Assembly (NCBI RefSeq): GCF_020329435.1
Contig: NZ_JAGKJK010000004.1
Span: 434,001-498,000, forward strand
Source of the DNA: Bradyrhizobium hereditatis
GTDB lineage: Bacteria > Pseudomonadota > Alphaproteobacteria > Rhizobiales > Xanthobacteraceae
Direction of reading: 5' to 3'
DNA: 64,000 nt
Part shown: piece after piece, positions 20,268 through 28,821 of the stretch
Layout: each line of letters starts with the position of its first letter
How positions within the stretch are numbered: position 1 is the first letter of the stretch
The notes under the pieces: model-generated
The model's input: only the letters and a program-made list of their open reading frames with translations
Told to the model about the DNA's origin: nothing
Databases searched by the model: none
Program-made: the position numbers and the translations under genes

Positions 20268-21263
20268 CTACTTCGCTTCGCTCGCCTTGATGCCCGAGCT
20301 TTCAATGAGCTTTGCCACGCGCAGCAGGTCGGCCGCGAACAGGCGTGCGTGCGCTTCGGGCGTCAGTTCATTGTTCGGGAACGGCAAAGTTCCGAGCTGC
20401 TTGAGCTTCTCCAGAAGCTCGGGCTCGGCCAGGGCCGCGCGGAGCGCCGCGTTCAGGGCATTGATGGTCTCCCTGGGCGTGCCCTTCGCCACATAGAGCC
20501 CGTGCCACATCGAGTAGCTGACCTCGGGCATGCCGAGCTCGGCTGTGGTCGGCACGTCCTTTAGCTGTTCGAGCCGCTGCGGCGATGTAATGGCGATGCC
20601 GTGCAGCGCTCCGGCCTGGATCTGCGGCAGCGCGTTGGTCACCTGATCCCACAACAGATCGATCTGCCCGGCCAGCAGATCGGCGATCGCCGGGGCTGAT
20701 CCGCGATAGGCCACGACCGTCGGCTTGAAGCCAAGAACATTTCCCATCATCACCGCGCACAGATGGCTGTTGGTCCCGAGACCGCCATGCGCGAAGTTCG
20801 CCTTGTCGCGCTGCGACTTGATCCAGGCCACATGGTCCCTCGGTCCCTCGCCAGGAATCGATTTGCGGCCAATCAGGACCATCGGCGCATTGTTGACGAG
20901 GCCGACCGGCTCGAACGCCGTTTTCGTATCGTAACGGAGATTAGTGAACAGGCTGGGCGCGGCGAGCAGCGCAACGTGATTGATCAGGATTGTCGAACCG
21001 TCAGGCGCCGACCGCGCAACTCGATCATTGGCCAGCGTGCTGCCGCCGCCAACCACGTTCTCGATAATGACGGTCTGGCCGAGCGTGCGCGACATCCGCT
21101 CACCGATCAGACGCGCGACAGTATCTGTGCCACCGCCGGCTGCAAAGGGCACAACCAGCGTCACCGTCTTCGCGGTCGATTGCGCATGGGCCGGCGCCGA
21201 CAGCGCTGCTAACAGGAGGCCAAGGCCCATGAGCGCACTTCTAAGGGGGAAATTGTTCACCAT
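20268..21263 (-). CDS. Bug-type tripartite tricarboxylate transporter substrate-binding protein
   Basis: Encodes 331 residues with TGGGAGGAC upstream of the ATG at 21263. A signal peptide (..GLGLLLAALSAPAHAQ) precedes VTLVVPFAAGGGTDTVARL, the Bug/TctC signature. It shares family, but not close sequence, with the receptor at 14653-15645. No transporter membrane genes adjoin it. Downstream it converges on the VCBS gene (48 bp apart). The ligand is unknown, probably a small carboxylate; proximity to the galactonate genes (divergent, 230 bp away) makes a sugar acid conceivable but unproven. Confidence 0.92.
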   Translation of the reverse strand: MVNNFPLRSALMGLGLLLAALSAPAHAQSTAKTVTLVVPFAAGGGTDTVARLIGERMSRTLGQTVIIENVVGGGSTLANDRVARSAPDGSTILINHVALLAAPSLFTNLRYDTKTAFEPVGLVNNAPMVLIGRKSIPGEGPRDHVAWIKSQRDKANFAHGGLGTNSHLCAVMMGNVLGFKPTVVAYRGSAPAIADLLAGQIDLLWDQVTNALPQIQAGALHGIAITSPQRLEQLKDVPTTAELGMPEVSYSMWHGLYVAKGTPRETINALNAALRAALAEPELLEKLKQLGTLPFPNNELTPEAHARLFAADLLRVAKLIESSGIKASEAK

Positions 21264-21493
21264 GGCGTCCTCCCATATCTTCCTTTTTTGTGTTCCTTTT
21301 TGCTGTCATGCCGCGTTGTCGCGGACGTGCGCTCGTTGGCGAAGCCATCCCGCAGCAAGCGACGCGGCTCCACATGACGTCAGATCATGCTGATTGCGCC
21401 TCTGCAAATCAAATGGAAAGCGAGCGTAGCTCGCCGGCAGAGCGGCGTGGTACGATGACCCTAGGGAGCGAATAGAATCGACATGGATTTGGG

Positions 21494-22408
21494 ATGAGCG
21501 AGGCGGCATATGTCGCGGTCGACTGGGGCACGAGCAGCTTCCGGCTTTGGCTCGTCGACCGCGCCGGCAACGTGTTGGGGGAGCGGCGCAGCCACGAAGG
21601 GATGATGGCGGCCGGCAAGGTTGGCTTTGCGGCCGTGCTGCAATCGCATCTCGAGGCCGTCGGCGCCGCGCCTACCCTGCCCGTGATCATCTGTGGCATG
21701 GCCGGGGCGAGACAGGGGTGGATTGAAGCCGGCTATGTCGACACGCCGGCGCCGCTCGCCTCAATCCTGCAGCGGGCCGTCGCGGTGCCGGGACAGGACC
21801 GTGACATCCGCATCCTCCCGGGAATCGCGCAACGGGACCGCGAGGCGCCCGATGTCATGCGCGGCGAGGAGACCCAGTTGCTGGGCGCTTTGGGCCTTAA
21901 CGCGGCTGGCGATGCGCTCGTCTGCATGCCGGGGACGCATTCGAAGTGGGTCAGTGTGCATGGCGGGACTGTCGAACGCTTCGCCACCTTCATGACCGGC
22001 GAGTTGTTCGGCGTGATATCGCGCGAAACGATTCTGTCGCACGCAGTAGCCGGCGCCGACGAGGCGGAAGACGTCGATGCCTTCAAGGCGGCGGTCGTGG
22101 CTGCGTTCGAGCGACCTGCCTTCGCAGCTAACCTGCTGTTCCAGGTGCGATCGGGACAGCTCCTTCATGGCGGCACACCATCTTCGGCGCGCGAAAAAAT
22201 ATCGGGCACCCTGATCGGCCTCGAACTGGCAGCAGGACTCACGGGCGAAGCTTCGAAAGCCGGCATCACGCTGGTGGCGTCAGGGAGGCTTCAGATGCTT
22301 TACCAATTGGCGTTTGACACGGTTGCCGTGCCCATCCGATCCATCGAAGCCGAGGACGCGGCTAGGCGTGGTCTTTTGATGGCCGCCGCAGCGATTTGGA
22401 GCGTATGA
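21494..22408 (+). CDS. dgoK: 2-dehydro-3-deoxygalactonokinase
   Basis: Encodes 304 residues, the normal length. The protein begins with the kinase phosphate-binding motif (VAVDWGTSSFRLW) and contains ICGMAGARQGW and CMPGTHSKWV, typical of DgoK. It phosphorylates 2-keto-3-deoxy-D-galactonate in the De Ley-Doudoroff pathway. The stop overlaps the start of the aldolase gene by 4 bases (ATGA), so the two pathway enzymes are translationally coupled. No galactose dehydrogenase or galactonate dehydratase lies in the window. Confidence 0.94.
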   Translation: MSEAAYVAVDWGTSSFRLWLVDRAGNVLGERRSHEGMMAAGKVGFAAVLQSHLEAVGAAPTLPVIICGMAGARQGWIEAGYVDTPAPLASILQRAVAVPGQDRDIRILPGIAQRDREAPDVMRGEETQLLGALGLNAAGDALVCMPGTHSKWVSVHGGTVERFATFMTGELFGVISRETILSHAVAGADEAEDVDAFKAAVVAAFERPAFAANLLFQVRSGQLLHGGTPSSAREKISGTLIGLELAAGLTGEASKAGITLVASGRLQMLYQLAFDTVAVPIRSIEAEDAARRGLLMAAAAIWSV

Positions 22409-23046
22409 ACATGAGTGTTGTCCCGTTCCCCGCGATGAATCGTCCGCTGGTCGCGATCCTGCGCGGCGTTAGACCTGAGGAGACAGAGGGTATCGTCACC
22501 GCGCTGCTCGACAGCGGCATGACGGCGATCGAAATCCCACTTAACTCGCCGGACCCGTTCCGCTCGATCGAGATCGCCGTCAAGCTGGCGCCCGCCGGGA
22601 CCCTGATTGGTGCCGGCACCGTATTGACGCTCGACGATGTCGCGCGGCTGCATGATGTCGGCGGCCGCCTCATGGTTTCTCCCAACGTCGATTCCGAGAT
22701 CATTGCGAGCGCGCGGACCCGCGGCATGGTGACGATGCCCGGCGTCTTTACTCCGACGGAAGCGCTGCTAGCCGCCAAGGCGGGCGCCTCAAGCCTGAAA
22801 TTCTTCCCGGCAAGCGTGCTCGGCGCCGCCGGCATCACCGCGATCCGCGCCGTTCTCCCCGCTGACCTCATGATCGCCGCCGTGGGTGGCGTCTCCGATA
22901 CTAACTTTGCGGATTACACGAAGGCCGGCATTGTGGCATTCGGCCTGGGCAGCAGCCTCTACAAGCCGGGCATGACGGCTGCGCAAGTCGCCGATCGCGC
23001 CAAGGCAACGATTGAGGCATATGACAGGGCTATTCAGCAGAGATAG
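22405..23046 (+). CDS. dgoA: 2-dehydro-3-deoxy-6-phosphogalactonate aldolase
   Basis: Encodes 213 residues from the ATG at 22405. This start sits in an ATGA overlap with dgoK and has GGAGCG just upstream; an in-frame TTG at 22396 is less likely. The KDPG/KDPGal aldolase signature is complete: catalytic Glu43 (AIEIPLNSP) and Schiff-base Lys132 (SSLKFFPAS). It cleaves KDPGal to pyruvate and glyceraldehyde 3-phosphate. With dgoK it forms the lower part of galactonate catabolism. Confidence 0.94.
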   Translation: MNMSVVPFPAMNRPLVAILRGVRPEETEGIVTALLDSGMTAIEIPLNSPDPFRSIEIAVKLAPAGTLIGAGTVLTLDDVARLHDVGGRLMVSPNVDSEIIASARTRGMVTMPGVFTPTEALLAAKAGASSLKFFPASVLGAAGITAIRAVLPADLMIAAVGGVSDTNFADYTKAGIVAFGLGSSLYKPGMTAAQVADRAKATIEAYDRAIQQR

Positions 23047-23085
23047 GAGCCAGCCCGCCGTCGCTGCTTTGCAGCTATGGCGAGG

Positions 23086-23148
23086 CACCCGCCGTCGCTT
23101 GCACTCCGTCGCGGGCTCGCCGCGCCGAAGCGCAAGCGAAGGCGGGTG
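23086..23148 (-). repeat. Imperfect palindrome directly downstream of tRNA-Ser
   Basis: Arms of 17 bases (CACCCGCCGTCGCTTGC at 23086-23102 and its reverse complement at 23132-23148) match at 16 of 17 positions around a 29-base loop. On the tRNA strand the hairpin begins inside the encoded CCA end, so it may act as the tRNA processing or termination signal. It also resembles intergenic palindromes common in Bradyrhizobiaceae. Confidence 0.65.
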
Positions 23149-23236
23149 GCGGAGAGAGTGGGATTCGAACCCACGGTACGGTTTCCCGCACACACGCTTT
23201 CCAAGCGTGCGCCTTAAGCCACTCGGCCATCTCTCC
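23147..23236 (-). tRNA. tRNA-Ser (anticodon GGA)
   Basis: Read on the minus strand the gene begins GGAGAGATGGCCGAGTGG. It has a 7-bp acceptor stem (GGAGAGA with TCTCTCC), a D-arm, and an anticodon stem-loop with loop TTGGAAA (anticodon GGA). A long class II variable arm (GTGCGGGAAACCGTAC) and a T-loop GTTCGAATCCC follow. CCA is encoded, at 23147-23149. It reads UCC and UCU codons. It stands alone between dgoA and a small exported-protein gene. Confidence 0.97.
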
Positions 23237-23436
23237 GGAGGCCCTCTCTTGAAGGGGCAGAACTGATTTTGCAAGGGAGGCTGGGCGCGGCGGCTAAAAT
23301 TTCCTCAATTCGTTGAATTTACTTGGCAATTTGGGTCAGCCCAGAGCCAATATTCGGCGCTTCGCCGGGCCTTGAACCGGAATCCGGCCATCATCGACGA
23401 TGATAAGTGGCGACCCTGTTGGTAGAGGACGGCATC

Positions 23437-23781
23437 ATGATCACGCGAATGCTTCAATTATCCGTCCTCGCAGCGGCTCTGGCGATCAGCGCCGCGGCTC
23501 CGGCAATGGCGCAGTCCTGCACCCGCAAGGGGGTGGACGTCACCTGCGACGATGGCCGGCGCGGCATCTTCTCTAACGACGCCATCGTCTGGGCCGACGG
23601 CTCGCAATCGAGGCTGGCCTCGCCGCATCCGAGCGTCATCATCGGCAACAAGTCGTCGGTCGTGATCGGCCCCGGCGTGTTCGCCGGCAACGGCAAGGGT
23701 GGTTACGTGCCGATGGAAAATCCGAGCGCGCCGAGCAAGGCGCGCTGTCCGGTGCTCGACGGCGTCTCGTACTGCTACTAG
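23437..23781 (+). CDS. Small exported hypothetical protein
   Basis: Encodes 114 residues from the ATG at 23437 (GAGGAC upstream). The signal peptide MITRMLQLSVLAAALAIS..AMAQ is clear. The mature protein starts with SCTRKGVDVTCDDGRRG and ends with RCPVLDGVSYCY; these four cysteines probably pair. Two VIIG/VVIG strands with an FAGNGKGGY loop lie between. Not assigned to a named family. It converges on otsA with only 3 bp between the stops. Confidence 0.75.
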   Translation: MITRMLQLSVLAAALAISAAAPAMAQSCTRKGVDVTCDDGRRGIFSNDAIVWADGSQSRLASPHPSVIIGNKSSVVIGPGVFAGNGKGGYVPMENPSAPSKARCPVLDGVSYCY

Positions 23782-23784
23782 CGG

Positions 23785-25248
23785 CTAGTGATACCGCGCG
23801 CCGCCGCCATGGGTGGCGGAGCGCAGCGGCCATGGCGCGGGCTCGACGATAACGGGCGCCAGCGCGTCCTTGTCGAGCTGACACTCATGCAACGCTTCGG
23901 TGAAGTCGGCGAACCATTGCTGGATCGTATGGCCGCGCAACTTCGCCATCATCGCCTCCCAGCGCATCCGCCGCTCGGTCAGCGGCATCGACAGCGCAAT
24001 CGCGATGGTGCGCGCCATGCCGTCGATATCATGCGGATTCACCAGTAGCGCCGTGTCGAGCTCATTGGCGGCGCCGGCGAATTTCGACAGCACGAGCACG
24101 CCGGGATCGACCGGGTTTTGAGCTGCGACATATTCCTTGGCGACGAGATTCATGCCGTCCTGCAGCGGCGTCACCACGCCGACCTGCGCGGTGCGGTAGA
24201 GGCCGGCGAGCACGGCCTGGCCATAGCCCTTGTTGAGATAGCGGATCGGCGTCCAGTCGACCTCGCCATGGACACCATTGACGTCGCTGACGAGCCTGGC
24301 GACCTCGCTCTGCAGGTTGCCGTAGGCCTCGATCGCGCCGCGCGAGGGCGTTGCGATCTGCAACAGCGAAGCAGTGCGCGCCAGCTGCGGATGCATGGTC
24401 CACATCCGGTCGAATGCCTTGATGCGGTTGATCAGGCCCTTGGAATAATCCAGCCGGTCGACGCCGATCGCGAGCTTCTCACCGTTCAGGCTGCGCCGCA
24501 GCCGCGAGACATCAGGATGGGTCGATGCCTTCATCGCCAACTGGGCGAACTGTTTCGGATCGATGCCGATCGGAAATACCGCGGCGCGAGTCCTGCCGTA
24601 GCGCGAGATGATGACGCCGCCATGCACGACGAGGCCGAGGTCGGCCTGCGCGTACGACACGAAGTTCTCGCAATCCTCCTCGGTCTGGAAGCCGATCAGA
24701 TCGTAGGCCAGCATGGCCTCGATCAGCTCGCGATGATGCGGCACGCCTGATATCACCGAACGTGCCGGCCACGGCGTATGCAGGAAGAAGCCGATCGGCT
24801 CGGTGACGCCGAGATCACGTAGTTCGGCGCCGAGCGCGAGGAAATGGTAGTCCTGAACCCAGAATGCGGAATCTGATTTTCGGAAGCGCAACAGGGCACG
24901 CGCCATGAAGGCGTTCACTTCGCGATAGCTGAGATAGTCCTCCTGCGTGGCGCGAATCAGATCGGCGCGCGAATGCAGCGCCGGCCACAGCGCGGAATTC
25001 GCAAATCCTTCGTAATAGCCGCCATAATGCGCCGCCGGCAAGTCCAGCATCGCCAGCGCGCCGGCGCCAAGGGCTTCGATTTCGGCGAATGGTTCCTTCT
25101 GGTTCCCGTCGCGGACCCTACCGCTGGAACCCACCCAGATGGCGCCCGATTTCTCGACGATGGGCAGCAATGCCGCCGCGAGGCCCCCCGTCATGGGTTC
25201 ATTGGGTTTTCCGCGCGAAACGCGGTTAGAAACGACGACGAGGTTCAA
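23785..25248 (-). CDS. otsA: Trehalose-6-phosphate synthase
   Basis: Encodes 487 residues, the usual length. This GT20 glycosyltransferase joins UDP-glucose and glucose 6-phosphate to trehalose 6-phosphate. The N-terminus MNLVVVSNRVSRGK..GGLAAAL and the donor-site motif GVDRLDYSKGLINRI are diagnostic. Trehalose protects cells against desiccation and osmotic stress. It lies downstream of otsB on the same strand, but a 197-bp gap contains its own EcfG-like promoter (25279-25303). In free-living and symbiotic bradyrhizobia trehalose synthesis is known to belong to the general stress response. Confidence 0.96.
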   Translation of the reverse strand: MNLVVVSNRVSRGKPNEPMTGGLAAALLPIVEKSGAIWVGSSGRVRDGNQKEPFAEIEALGAGALAMLDLPAAHYGGYYEGFANSALWPALHSRADLIRATQEDYLSYREVNAFMARALLRFRKSDSAFWVQDYHFLALGAELRDLGVTEPIGFFLHTPWPARSVISGVPHHRELIEAMLAYDLIGFQTEEDCENFVSYAQADLGLVVHGGVIISRYGRTRAAVFPIGIDPKQFAQLAMKASTHPDVSRLRRSLNGEKLAIGVDRLDYSKGLINRIKAFDRMWTMHPQLARTASLLQIATPSRGAIEAYGNLQSEVARLVSDVNGVHGEVDWTPIRYLNKGYGQAVLAGLYRTAQVGVVTPLQDGMNLVAKEYVAAQNPVDPGVLVLSKFAGAANELDTALLVNPHDIDGMARTIAIALSMPLTERRMRWEAMMAKLRGHTIQQWFADFTEALHECQLDKDALAPVIVEPAPWPLRSATHGGGARYH

Positions 25249-25278
25249 AGGTCCCCTCCCGTTGGTACGCTCGCGTTT

Positions 25279-25303
25279 AACTGCCGTTCATCAATATGGT
25301 TCC
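25279..25303 (-). promoter_or_regulatory. EcfG-like promoter of otsA (one mismatch)
   Basis: On the minus strand GGAAC is followed after 16 bases by AGTT. The alphaproteobacterial general-stress sigma factor EcfG recognises GGAAC-N16/17-CGTT, so a single base differs. The start point would fall about 20 bp before the otsA ATG at 25248. Confidence 0.6.
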
Positions 25304-25445
25304 TGATCACCCTTTCAACGAATTGAAACCAAATTCGGGCTATGCCGTGCAGGAACTCACCGGAACTCACGAAAAATAAACTTTGCCGCGAACCTCGGCG
25401 GCATCGGCGAGAATCTATGTTCGAATCTCGTCGACACGAAAAACA

Positions 25446-26291
25446 TTATGGCAGCGATGCGTCCCTTTCATCGTCAAGCAGATGCGCGAGGAATTCCCTG
25501 ACGTCGCTTGGCGCATCAAAATGTCCGGCCACGCCCTTGGCGCGACGGCCGACCGAGAAGGCAAGGCCATCGAGATCGGGCATGATCGCAAACACGCTCT
25601 CATCGGTGACATCATCGCCGATGAAGAACGGACGGCGGCCCTTGAACGGCTCGCGCGTCATCAGTTCGCGCACGCCGCTCGCCTTGGTGAAGCCGGAATG
25701 CTTGATTTCGCAGACGCATTTACCGGGCAGCACCTCGATCGGCGCATTGGGAAGATCGGCCCGGATCAGCGACACCGCGGCATAGATCGCCTTCTCGGCA
25801 TGCGGCGCGAGGCGATAGTGCAGGGCTAGTGAATAGCCTTTGTCTTCCAGCAATATTCCCGGACTCAATTTCGCGATCGCCGCCAGGCGCCGCTTCAATT
25901 CCTTGTCCATCGGCGGTGCATGCGCGGCCACCGCCTCGCTGTCCACCTCGATCCGCATCTCGGCGCCGTGGCCGCCGACAGCAGGAAACACGTCGGGCGC
26001 AAAAATCAGATCGATATCGTTGAGCGAGCGGCCGCTGACCAGCGCCAGCGCGCCGTCGGTTCGCTTCAGCAGGCGCTTCAACGTCTTGGCCAGCCCGGGC
26101 GGCACCCAGACCTCGCGCGGAGTGGGCATCAGATCGAGCAGGGTGCCGTCGATATCGAGCAAAATGGCTGACTGGCTCAAATGCGGCACCAGCGAGCGTG
26201 GTACCGGCACGGTTTCCGGCGCGGCGTCGTCTTCACGTAAGATATCGTCTTCCAATGGCATTTCGGCCAGATCCTGATTCATGTCGTCCAT
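25446..26291 (-). CDS. otsB: Trehalose-6-phosphate phosphatase
   Basis: Encodes 281 residues. The HAD phosphatase motif I (LLDIDGTLLD, nucleophile Asp46 and Asp48), motif II region (LALVSGRSL) and motif IV (FIGDDVTDE) are present. It removes phosphate from trehalose 6-phosphate, completing trehalose synthesis with otsA. The N-terminal 35 residues are acidic and variable. It starts 6 bp after the stop of the MFS transporter gene and is therefore probably co-transcribed from the EcfG-type promoter at 27891-27915. Confidence 0.95.
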   Translation of the reverse strand: MDDMNQDLAEMPLEDDILREDDAAPETVPVPRSLVPHLSQSAILLDIDGTLLDLMPTPREVWVPPGLAKTLKRLLKRTDGALALVSGRSLNDIDLIFAPDVFPAVGGHGAEMRIEVDSEAVAAHAPPMDKELKRRLAAIAKLSPGILLEDKGYSLALHYRLAPHAEKAIYAAVSLIRADLPNAPIEVLPGKCVCEIKHSGFTKASGVRELMTREPFKGRRPFFIGDDVTDESVFAIMPDLDGLAFSVGRRAKGVAGHFDAPSDVREFLAHLLDDERDASLP

Positions 26292-26297
26292 CTCATC

Positions 26298-27800
26298 CTA
26301 CTCCACACATGCGAGTGGCCGTGCGACAGATTCGAGCGATTTTCGCTCGGCCGCAACGGCATACCGCCACGCGACGGCGGCAGCCACGATCATCAATGCC
26401 GACCCGAACAGGTAGCCGGCGAAAACGCTGTTGCGCGATCCGGTATCGATCAGCGCGCCGAACAGCGCCGGTCCCGCCACGCCGCCAATACCCGTTCCGA
26501 TCGCGTAGAACAGCGCAATCGCGAGCGCGCGCACCTCCAGCGGAAAGTTCTCGCTGACGGTGAGATAGGCGGCGCTCGCCGCGGGCGAGGCAAAGAAGAA
26601 GATCACCATCCAGGCAATCGTCTGGGTCTGCGCGCTGAGTAAGCCGATCGAGAACAGATAACCCGACAGCGCGAGCAGCAGGCCGGAGACGCCATAGGTC
26701 GTCGTGATCATCGCGCGACGGCCGAGCGTATCGAAGAGACGGCCGAGCACTAGCGGCCCGAGGAAATTGCCTGCCGCAAACGGCAGGATGTACCAGCCGA
26801 CGTCATTCGACGGGATGCCGAAGAAGTCGGTCAGCACCAGCGCGAAGGTGAAGAAGATGGCGTTATAGAAAAACGCCTGCGAGGCCATCAGCACCAATCC
26901 GACAAGCGAACGCTGCCGATAGGTCGTGAACAGCGTTTGCGCGACTTCGCCAAGCGGCGTGTGGCTGCGCATCCGTAAGCGGATCTTCGGGAATACCTCG
27001 TCGGCCGCATGGTCGGAATGGCGTACCGATCCCCGCTCGATGTCGTCGACGATCGCGTGCGCCTCCTCGGGGCGGCTATGGATCATCAGCCAGCGCGGAC
27101 TTTCCGGAATCCACATCCGCATCACGAAAACGATCAAACCCAATGCCGCACCGATGAAATAGGCCAGCCGCCAGCCCATGTCGGGGGCGAGCACATTTGG
27201 ATCAAGCAGCACGATGGCGGCGACCGCACCGATCGCAGCGCCAATCCAGAAGCTGCCGTTGATCACCAGATCGGTCCAGCCGCGATAGCGCGCCGGCACC
27301 AGCTCCTGAATCGTCGAATTGATCGCGGTATATTCGCCGCCGATGCCGGCACCGGTCAGGAAGCGGAACAGCGAGTAGCTCGCGACATCCCATGACAGCG
27401 CCGTGGCGGCGGTGGCGCTGAGATAGAGCGCAAGCGTGATAAAGAACAGTTTCTTGCGCCCGATCCGGTCCGTCAACCAGCCGAAGCCGAGCGCACCGAG
27501 CACGGCGCCGGCAAGATAGGCGCTGTTGGCGATGCCAACGTCAAAGTTCGAAAATTGCAGCGTCGGGCTTTCCTTCAGCGCACCCGACAAGGCGCCCGCC
27601 AGCGTGACTTCGAGTCCATCGAGAATCCAGGTGATGCCGAGCGCAGCCACCACGCGGGTGTGAAACCCGCCCCAGCGCAGGCAATCCAGCCGTGCCGGTA
27701 TGCTAGTCTCGACGACGCGACCGTTCTCCTCTTGCACGGCCGCGGAATTGGAGGCGCTCTCATTCACTAGCGCACCGTGCCGTCCTGCTGTCGCACCCAT
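26298..27800 (-). CDS. Major facilitator superfamily transporter
   Basis: Encodes about 500 residues from the ATG at 27800; the frame extends to 28097, but that part crosses the EcfG promoter and a palindrome and is unlikely to be translated. Twelve hydrophobic segments follow a 50-residue polar N-terminus. The loop 2-3 motif is WLTDRIGRKKLFF and a second conserved stretch is RFLTGAGIGGEY, placing it in the sugar/organic acid porter part of MFS (PESPRWL after segment 6). Being first in a unit with otsB, it may import a compatible solute or sugar, or export trehalose; the substrate is not determined by the sequence. Confidence 0.85.
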   Translation of the reverse strand: MGATAGRHGALVNESASNSAAVQEENGRVVETSIPARLDCLRWGGFHTRVVAALGITWILDGLEVTLAGALSGALKESPTLQFSNFDVGIANSAYLAGAVLGALGFGWLTDRIGRKKLFFITLALYLSATAATALSWDVASYSLFRFLTGAGIGGEYTAINSTIQELVPARYRGWTDLVINGSFWIGAAIGAVAAIVLLDPNVLAPDMGWRLAYFIGAALGLIVFVMRMWIPESPRWLMIHSRPEEAHAIVDDIERGSVRHSDHAADEVFPKIRLRMRSHTPLGEVAQTLFTTYRQRSLVGLVLMASQAFFYNAIFFTFALVLTDFFGIPSNDVGWYILPFAAGNFLGPLVLGRLFDTLGRRAMITTTYGVSGLLLALSGYLFSIGLLSAQTQTIAWMVIFFFASPAASAAYLTVSENFPLEVRALAIALFYAIGTGIGGVAGPALFGALIDTGSRNSVFAGYLFGSALMIVAAAVAWRYAVAAERKSLESVARPLACVE

Positions 27801-27890
27801 CGGATTGGACCAACGAAAAACACCCCGGAACGCCCCAGCCCCAGGGTTGTCACGCTCAAATGCGGCAAACTTGATGCCCGCTGCTGAGAT

Positions 27891-27915
27891 AACGCGTTGA
27901 GGAGATAGGGGTTCC
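27891..27915 (-). promoter_or_regulatory. EcfG-type general stress promoter (perfect consensus)
   Basis: The minus strand shows GGAAC, a 16-base spacer and CGTT, an exact match to the alphaproteobacterial EcfG consensus. It lies about 90 bp upstream of the MFS-otsB unit. It argues that the MFS start is at 27800 rather than further upstream. Confidence 0.75.
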
Positions 27916-28003
27916 GGGGATATCGGGATGGCGAAATTGCATGGCTTGTAGGGTTGCTGTGGCCGTGCGGCTCTGCGCATGCGGCAGTAGCTCATCTCCA
28001 TCA

Positions 28004-28068
28004 TGCGAGCGCAGCGAAGCAATCCACGTCTCGACTCGGGGTAGATGGATTGCTTCGCTGCGCTAGCA
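28004..28068. repeat. Intergenic palindrome, family shared with 39124-39208
   Basis: Arms of 23 bases (28004-28026 and 28046-28068) match at 22 positions around a 19-base loop. The core GCGAGCGCAGCGAAGCAATC is shared exactly with the palindrome at 39124-39208. These sequences look like dispersed extragenic palindromes of Bradyrhizobiaceae. No coding potential. Confidence 0.85.
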
Positions 28069-28097
28069 ATGACGCGGATGTAGCTTCGCGCTCTCAC

Positions 28098-28264
28098 GGC
28101 GCTCAGCGCCCGAGGTTTGTATCTTCTTTACCCGCCCTCTCCAATCAGAGGGCGCAGGGAAGACCGGGTGCTGGCTGCACCCGCGGTCTCGTGTGCTGCT
28201 TGCGCATATAGAAAACGCACACGAGCATACAGGTACAGCGGAAACACTCCGGCCTTCCCTGCGC
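28098..28264. other. Highly structured non-coding element (repeat or RNA)
   Basis: Five nested or adjacent inverted repeats occur in 167 bp: GGCGCT-C-AGCGCC (28098-28110); GCCCTCT/AGAGGGC (28134-28153); outer arms 28152-28167 with 28249-28264, matching at 15 of 16; inside them GGGTGC/GCACCC (28166-28182) and CTCGTGTGC/GCACACGAG (28188-28225). The single outer mismatch becomes a G-U pair if the minus strand is transcribed. I recall very similar text repeated in Bradyrhizobium intergenic regions, which cannot be checked here. It is flanked by two palindromic repeats in a gap of about 1 kb with no gene I can support. Confidence 0.6.
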
Positions 28265-28668
28265 AATGGCTTTACGGCTTATACGTGATCTCCCTGGTGA
28301 ACGGCTCTTTTGCCACCATCGCTACGCAGGGACTCCCGCGCAACTTAACGCCAGCACCGCGGCGTCCAGACCACACGACTTCGCCGTACGCTTCCGGCGC
28401 GCAACGTCTCTCGCGCCATCTGCGTCCATCGCATCTCACCGCGCGTTCGTGACGTGGCCGCCGCCCCTCATCTTGCGGTGAGACGAGCGGAGTTATGCGA
28501 CTGATTTGGGTGAAAACGGAAGCGGAATATTTTTGATTCGCGGGCTTGACACGATTTCTGAAAATCAGAAGTGATTTGCCTCTCATGCCAATGGTCTCGG
28601 TTTCTGCACGAGATCGTGCATGTGCGCGAAAGCAAATCATTCAGCAGTAGGTTGGACAAGCGACAGTC
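28265..28668. other. Gene-free stretch
   Basis: This part of the gap between the MFS and DUF3175 genes shows no supported gene. Short open frames here lack Shine-Dalgarno sequences and any recognisable domain. The sequence continues seamlessly from the structured element, and the first 120 bases may belong to the same repeat. The last 150 bases are noticeably more AT-rich (28500-28650). Confidence 0.5.
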
Positions 28669-28760
28669 CGTAGGGTGGCAAAAGCGAAAGCGTGCCCACC
28701 ATCAAGCAGCGCGCTCGGCGATGGAATGGTGGGCACTTCGCTGGCGCTCCTTTGCCCACC
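28669..28760. repeat. Intergenic palindrome (GTAGGGTGG type)
   Basis: Inner arms GTGCCCACCAT (28692-28702) and ATGGTGGGCAC (28726-28736) are perfect; outer arms GGGTGGCAAA and TTTGCCCACCC pair with one bulged base. It begins CCGTAGGGTGG, the same opening as the palindrome at 36914-37007, so both may belong to one family. Confidence 0.75.
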
Positions 28761-28821
28761 CGGCCGCCATCCGGGAAACGCGAGCACGTCTGCCAAGTGT
28801 AACATGCCATGAAGAGCGGAA

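Noticed and set aside
28117..28481. Open frames inside the structured element and the following gap
   Set aside because: They run through palindromic sequence, lack start signals and encode no recognisable protein.
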